DNA from: Blakeslea trispora
Lineage: Eukaryota; Mucoromycota; Mucoromycetes; Mucorales; Choanephoraceae
Length of the DNA stretch: 64,000 bases
Direction of reading: 5' to 3'
Assembly (NCBI GenBank): GCA_025331445.1
Contig: JAIWNE010000055.1
Location: 124,001 to 188,000 of the forward strand
This document shows positions 60,961 to 64,000 of this stretch, one piece after another. A program made the position numbers and the translations under genes. The notes beneath the pieces are model-generated. The model saw only the letters and a list, made by a program, of their open reading frames with translations. It was not told the origin of the DNA and ran no database searches. Position 1 is the stretch's first letter. Each line of letters starts with the position of its first letter.

Positions 60961-63670
60961 GGATATAGTGCGATTCTCTCTCTTTCTGGATTGAATGGTA
61001 TTATAAAAGTAGTACCATTGAACTAGAAGGAGGAGAGATGAGGAAAGTTCAAATCCATTTCTTCCTGCCAGTCGCAATAGAGGTTTGGCATGTTGAGCAT
61101 TGAAAATGTTTTTTTTGAAAAAGTCTCTTTGATCTGAAGAAAAAAGACTCTATTTATTTCAGACTAAAAGTAAAAGTCATGAAGACTACAAGACTAATAT
61201 CAAAGAATTGCTATGGCAGTTGTGGAGTTTCACGATGATGGAAGAAAGAAATTTCACCTCTTCTTGTGGTTCAAAATAATCAATTCTTTGTTTCTTAAGC
61301 AAAATAACGAATTTTGCTTCCTATGGTTTCCTTGTGTGGTTATGGCTAAATCAAAGTGAGGTATGCATTTTACGAAAAGCGACTGAGCTTCAGAGCTGAT
61401 GATACTATAGAAAAAAACACAAAATGGAGTGAGGGTCAAGCATTTTACTAAAGAAGACAACCATCTCTTGTTGCGTTCAGAAAGACGTTCCTCATTTACA
61501 AAGCAAGCCTGCAGACTTTGAAAATACTTGATCAAACTACTGTTGTCTGGAAGTGTGTCATACACTCTTCTTTTTTTAAAAAAAAATAAAAAAGCTTTGG
61601 GCTTGTCTCTGAACAATATCATCTCCACTGATTCTTTATACGTAATCTTAAGGAGCTCTAGTTTTTGTCAACTTGCAAAGCACAGCTATTTCAGTTTCAG
61701 ACATTAATAAAAGAGAGGAGCTGAAAACAGAATCCCTTCCGTTTCTTTCGCTTGACCTTCATTCCTATTTACACTGTTGATACGGATGAGCAAACTTGCA
61801 AGCATTGATCTGTTCTCATCGAATCCTTCATTGGGAAAAGACAACTAACCTTTTGTATTTACCATTTGGTTATTTAGTGGCGTTAAAGAACAGTAAAAAA
61901 AGAAGGAAAACAAAAAAGAGGTGTGAAAAATATGAAGTTGCTTTGAGGATACTAAAGCTTGAATGAGCAACGTTGGTTGATAAGCTTGCATCTCCCAATC
62001 TATTGCTTACCATGGACAGAGTGTTTCCTTAGATGAAGTGTTTAATGAATTTTAAATCTACTGGTCAACCTACTCCATATGCTCATATAGTGAATGTTGA
62101 ATCGATTTTATTCTCATGAAAGAAAAAGGGGGTGTAGTTTTGACCGAAACCTCGTTAGATTGGAGAGAGAGAGAGAATGAAAAGCCTTGTCAAGCGCAAC
62201 AAGAATGAGCAACGACAAGACAAGCGAACCCAGTTATTGATGTCGGTTATTACAATGGTCAAATATTTGTGATTGTGAGAGAATGACACTCATTGCTTAA
62301 TGGCTTACCAGCTAGACACAAGGTATCAACTAAATGCTGGCGCCTTTTAAACCAGTTGTAAGAAAAACAAGTGTTGAGTAATGAGACAAACTAAATAAAA
62401 CAACTCATTGTTGAGCCTTACTTCTCTTTCTTCTCACTCCCCCCTTTGCTTTACACTGAGTAAGCCCAAATAAGCTGATGCGACAATACTTGTACCTTTT
62501 CAATTAGATAATAATCTTACATAGTCTGACTTGAAGAAGTTGTATTATTCATGTAAACTTTTTTTTTTAAAATGGCTTGCAAAGCAACTCTCTCAATCAA
62601 GCTAAAACCTTTGTATGCAAAAAAGAAAAAGAAACACGACTCTTATTCCTTAAAGGCATTGTTTCTTTTTTTTTGGCTGCACTTAAGGTCAACATGAAGG
62701 GCAGCTACACTGTTTTATCAACTCAGAAACGCCTGCCTTTTTGCAGACCAACAGTGACTTACTACTTGTGAAGTTGTGTTTTAGTAATGACATTGTTGAT
62801 TTCCTTAGTCGTCTCTAAGTAATAAACAGAGATGTTTGAACTAAAGCTGTAGTCCTCATAAATTTATTTTTTTGATGTTTTTAGCTTTTTGCATCCATCT
62901 CTTTTGATTGCAATTTCTCGAAACCGTTGTTTAGAGATTTCGTACTTTTTTAAACAAGAAAGCCACTTTGCCTTTTTTGATTAAGAATATTAGGGTAAAA
63001 TGGGAATTTTATCGGTAAAAGGGAGGTAAAAAAAAAAGAAATGCATGTTGCATCATCATGATTTTTTTTAACGGTAATCAACTATGGGATTTAGAGTCTT
63101 CAAATGAAGATGCATCAGCAGGCAATCAACAGTGTAGTAATCTGGCCATTTTTTTTTTTTTTTGCAATAGTAACGAAATATCTAATAGAAGAGGAACTCT
63201 GTTACCTTTCCATAAAATAAAATAAAAAAAAGATAGGTGGGAAAAAGGAGGAGAAAAATAACAGCTACTGACTATTTGTGCTGACAGGTCTCAAATACTT
63301 TAATTTTCCAGCCAATCCAATCACAAGCAAGGTAAAATCACTATCATATGAATCTTTATAAGATTTTAAAAAAAAACAATTTAAGAGTAAACAAAAAGAG
63401 AAATCATAAAGAGTTTCAAAAGAATAACAGCAGCCAAAAAAAAATGCGATATTCATCTGCTCTCCAATCTCTTGTATTGTTTATACAATCAAAAGATAGG
63501 CAACAAGTTGTCTTTATCTTTTTGTAATAAAATTATGCTCACTGGTAAAGTAAAGTTACACAAGTGGCCTAAGGTAATTTCTTTTTGCGGGGTAAAAAAA
63601 AAAATTAATGATTAAGTAATTTTTTTTTTTATTCTCTTCTTCTTTTCTTCATCTTCCACCATCACTTACT
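60961..63670. other. right part of the gene desert
   Basis: AT-rich. A minus frame at 61254-61628 (124 codons, interrupted by Phe/Lys runs) and plus frame 62577-62771 are the longest, both unsupported. T-tracts at 62552-62567 and 63149-63164. The last 60 bp (63604-63660) is the T/C leader of the carrier gene. Confidence 0.5.
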
Positions 63671-64000
63671 ATGTCTGCTGAACAAAACCAAATTGAACTC
63701 ACCACTGTCGAGGTAAAGAGCGACACTGCTTCTTCCGTAAAGTCTTTCCTTTCAGGTGGTTTTGGTGGTATGGCCTCTGTCTTAGTAGGGTAAAGTAGTA
63801 ACAGGAACAACAAAGCAAATCAAGGAAAGGTAGAATTGAAGCGCGTTTGTTTATAGTCAACCTTTTGATCTTGTAAAGGTACGCCTTCAGACAAGTCAAG
63901 GCGTCTACAAGAATACAGCTGATTGTTTCAAGCAAATTGTCAAGAAAGATGGTATTTTGGGTTTATACCGTGGTATGGCTACACCCTTTGCCAGTATTAC
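63671..64000 (+). CDS. mitochondrial carrier protein, carnitine/acylcarnitine type (5' part)
   Basis: Inner-membrane solute carrier, cut by the window edge. Exon 1: 63671-63789; exon 2 from 63857 to beyond 64000, with a 67-nt intron between split Gly codons. The protein begins MSAEQNQIELTTVE and enters the first carrier repeat: KSFLSGGFGGMASVLVGQPF followed by DLVKVRLQTSQGVYK, with the PF-D-K-R signature (PFDLVKVRLQ) and the matrix-helix GLYRGMATPFASIT. About 87 residues are visible. The pattern VGQPFDLVKVRLQT with YKN(T)ADC fits carnitine/acylcarnitine carriers, but related ornithine carriers are close; the full sequence is needed to choose. Confidence 0.9.

Noticed and set aside
61038..61056. 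GAGGAAAGTTC with GTTCAAATCC: RNase P CR-I or tRNA T-loop look-alike
   Set aside because: No matching CR-V/P4 partner, no flanking 5-bp T-stem complementarity, and no cloverleaf around it.
61254..61628. 124-codon minus frame in the gene desert
   Set aside because: Homopolymer-derived Phe/Lys runs, no domain, no splice or promoter support.

Overview
The window reads as a nuclear chromosome segment of an early-diverging fungus, most likely a Mucorales (Mucor/Rhizopus-type) species. The evidence is eukaryotic: AT-rich spacers, many short introns (mostly 45-75 nt, donors GTAAGT/GTATGT, acceptors TAG/CAG/AAG), T-rich leaders just before start codons, a rhizopuspepsin-like aspartic protease, and proteins that ascomycete yeasts mostly lack (APH-1, a P5B-like ATPase, a PRPF38B-type splicing factor). 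No rRNA, CRISPR array, intact transposon or convincing tRNA was seen. Exon boundaries were placed by hand from reading-frame phase, splice consensus and family alignment. There is no transcript evidence.

Layout. 0.8-7.3 kb: a Ser/Pro-rich hypothetical exon, cytosolic serine hydroxymethyltransferase, and a SulP/SLC26 anion transporter. 7.3-9.8 kb: gene-poor. 9.8-17.3 kb: an MGST3-like MAPEG protein, a Golgi-type GT49 glycosyltransferase, a structured Sm-class RNA candidate divergent from ALG2, and a PKA regulatory subunit. 18-27.9 kb: a ZNF277-like zinc-finger protein meeting a Qa-SNARE tail to tail with 2 nt between the stops, a large P5-type ATPase with a secreted-looking Cys-rich head, and RPA2. 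28.9-33.3 kb: signal peptide peptidase, proteasome ATPase Rpt4 and a Prx5-type peroxiredoxin. 34-42.8 kb: an alpha-arrestin, a four-helix membrane protein, an RNF126-like E3, APH-1 and a secreted aspartic protease. 42.8-46.7 kb: gene-poor. 46.7-59 kb: a Zn2Cys6 regulator, a rhomboid-like/CUE protein, an unrecognised small split gene, PRPF38B, Ap4A phosphorylase, a second rhomboid-like protein and a C2/MUN (Munc13/Ync13-type) protein. 59-63.7 kb: a gene desert with one strongly folding element. The start of a mitochondrial carrier runs off the right edge.

Themes. Several genes concern membrane-protein processing and turnover: signal peptide peptidase, APH-1, two rhomboid-like proteins, an E3 ligase and Rpt4. 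Others concern trafficking (Qa-SNARE, MUN protein, arrestin) and glycosylation (ALG2, GT49). These are housekeeping genes on both strands, not an operon or an obvious cluster. The least explained objects are the Sm-site RNA at 13.66-14.07 kb, the P5 ATPase head domain, and the folded element near 60.87 kb.
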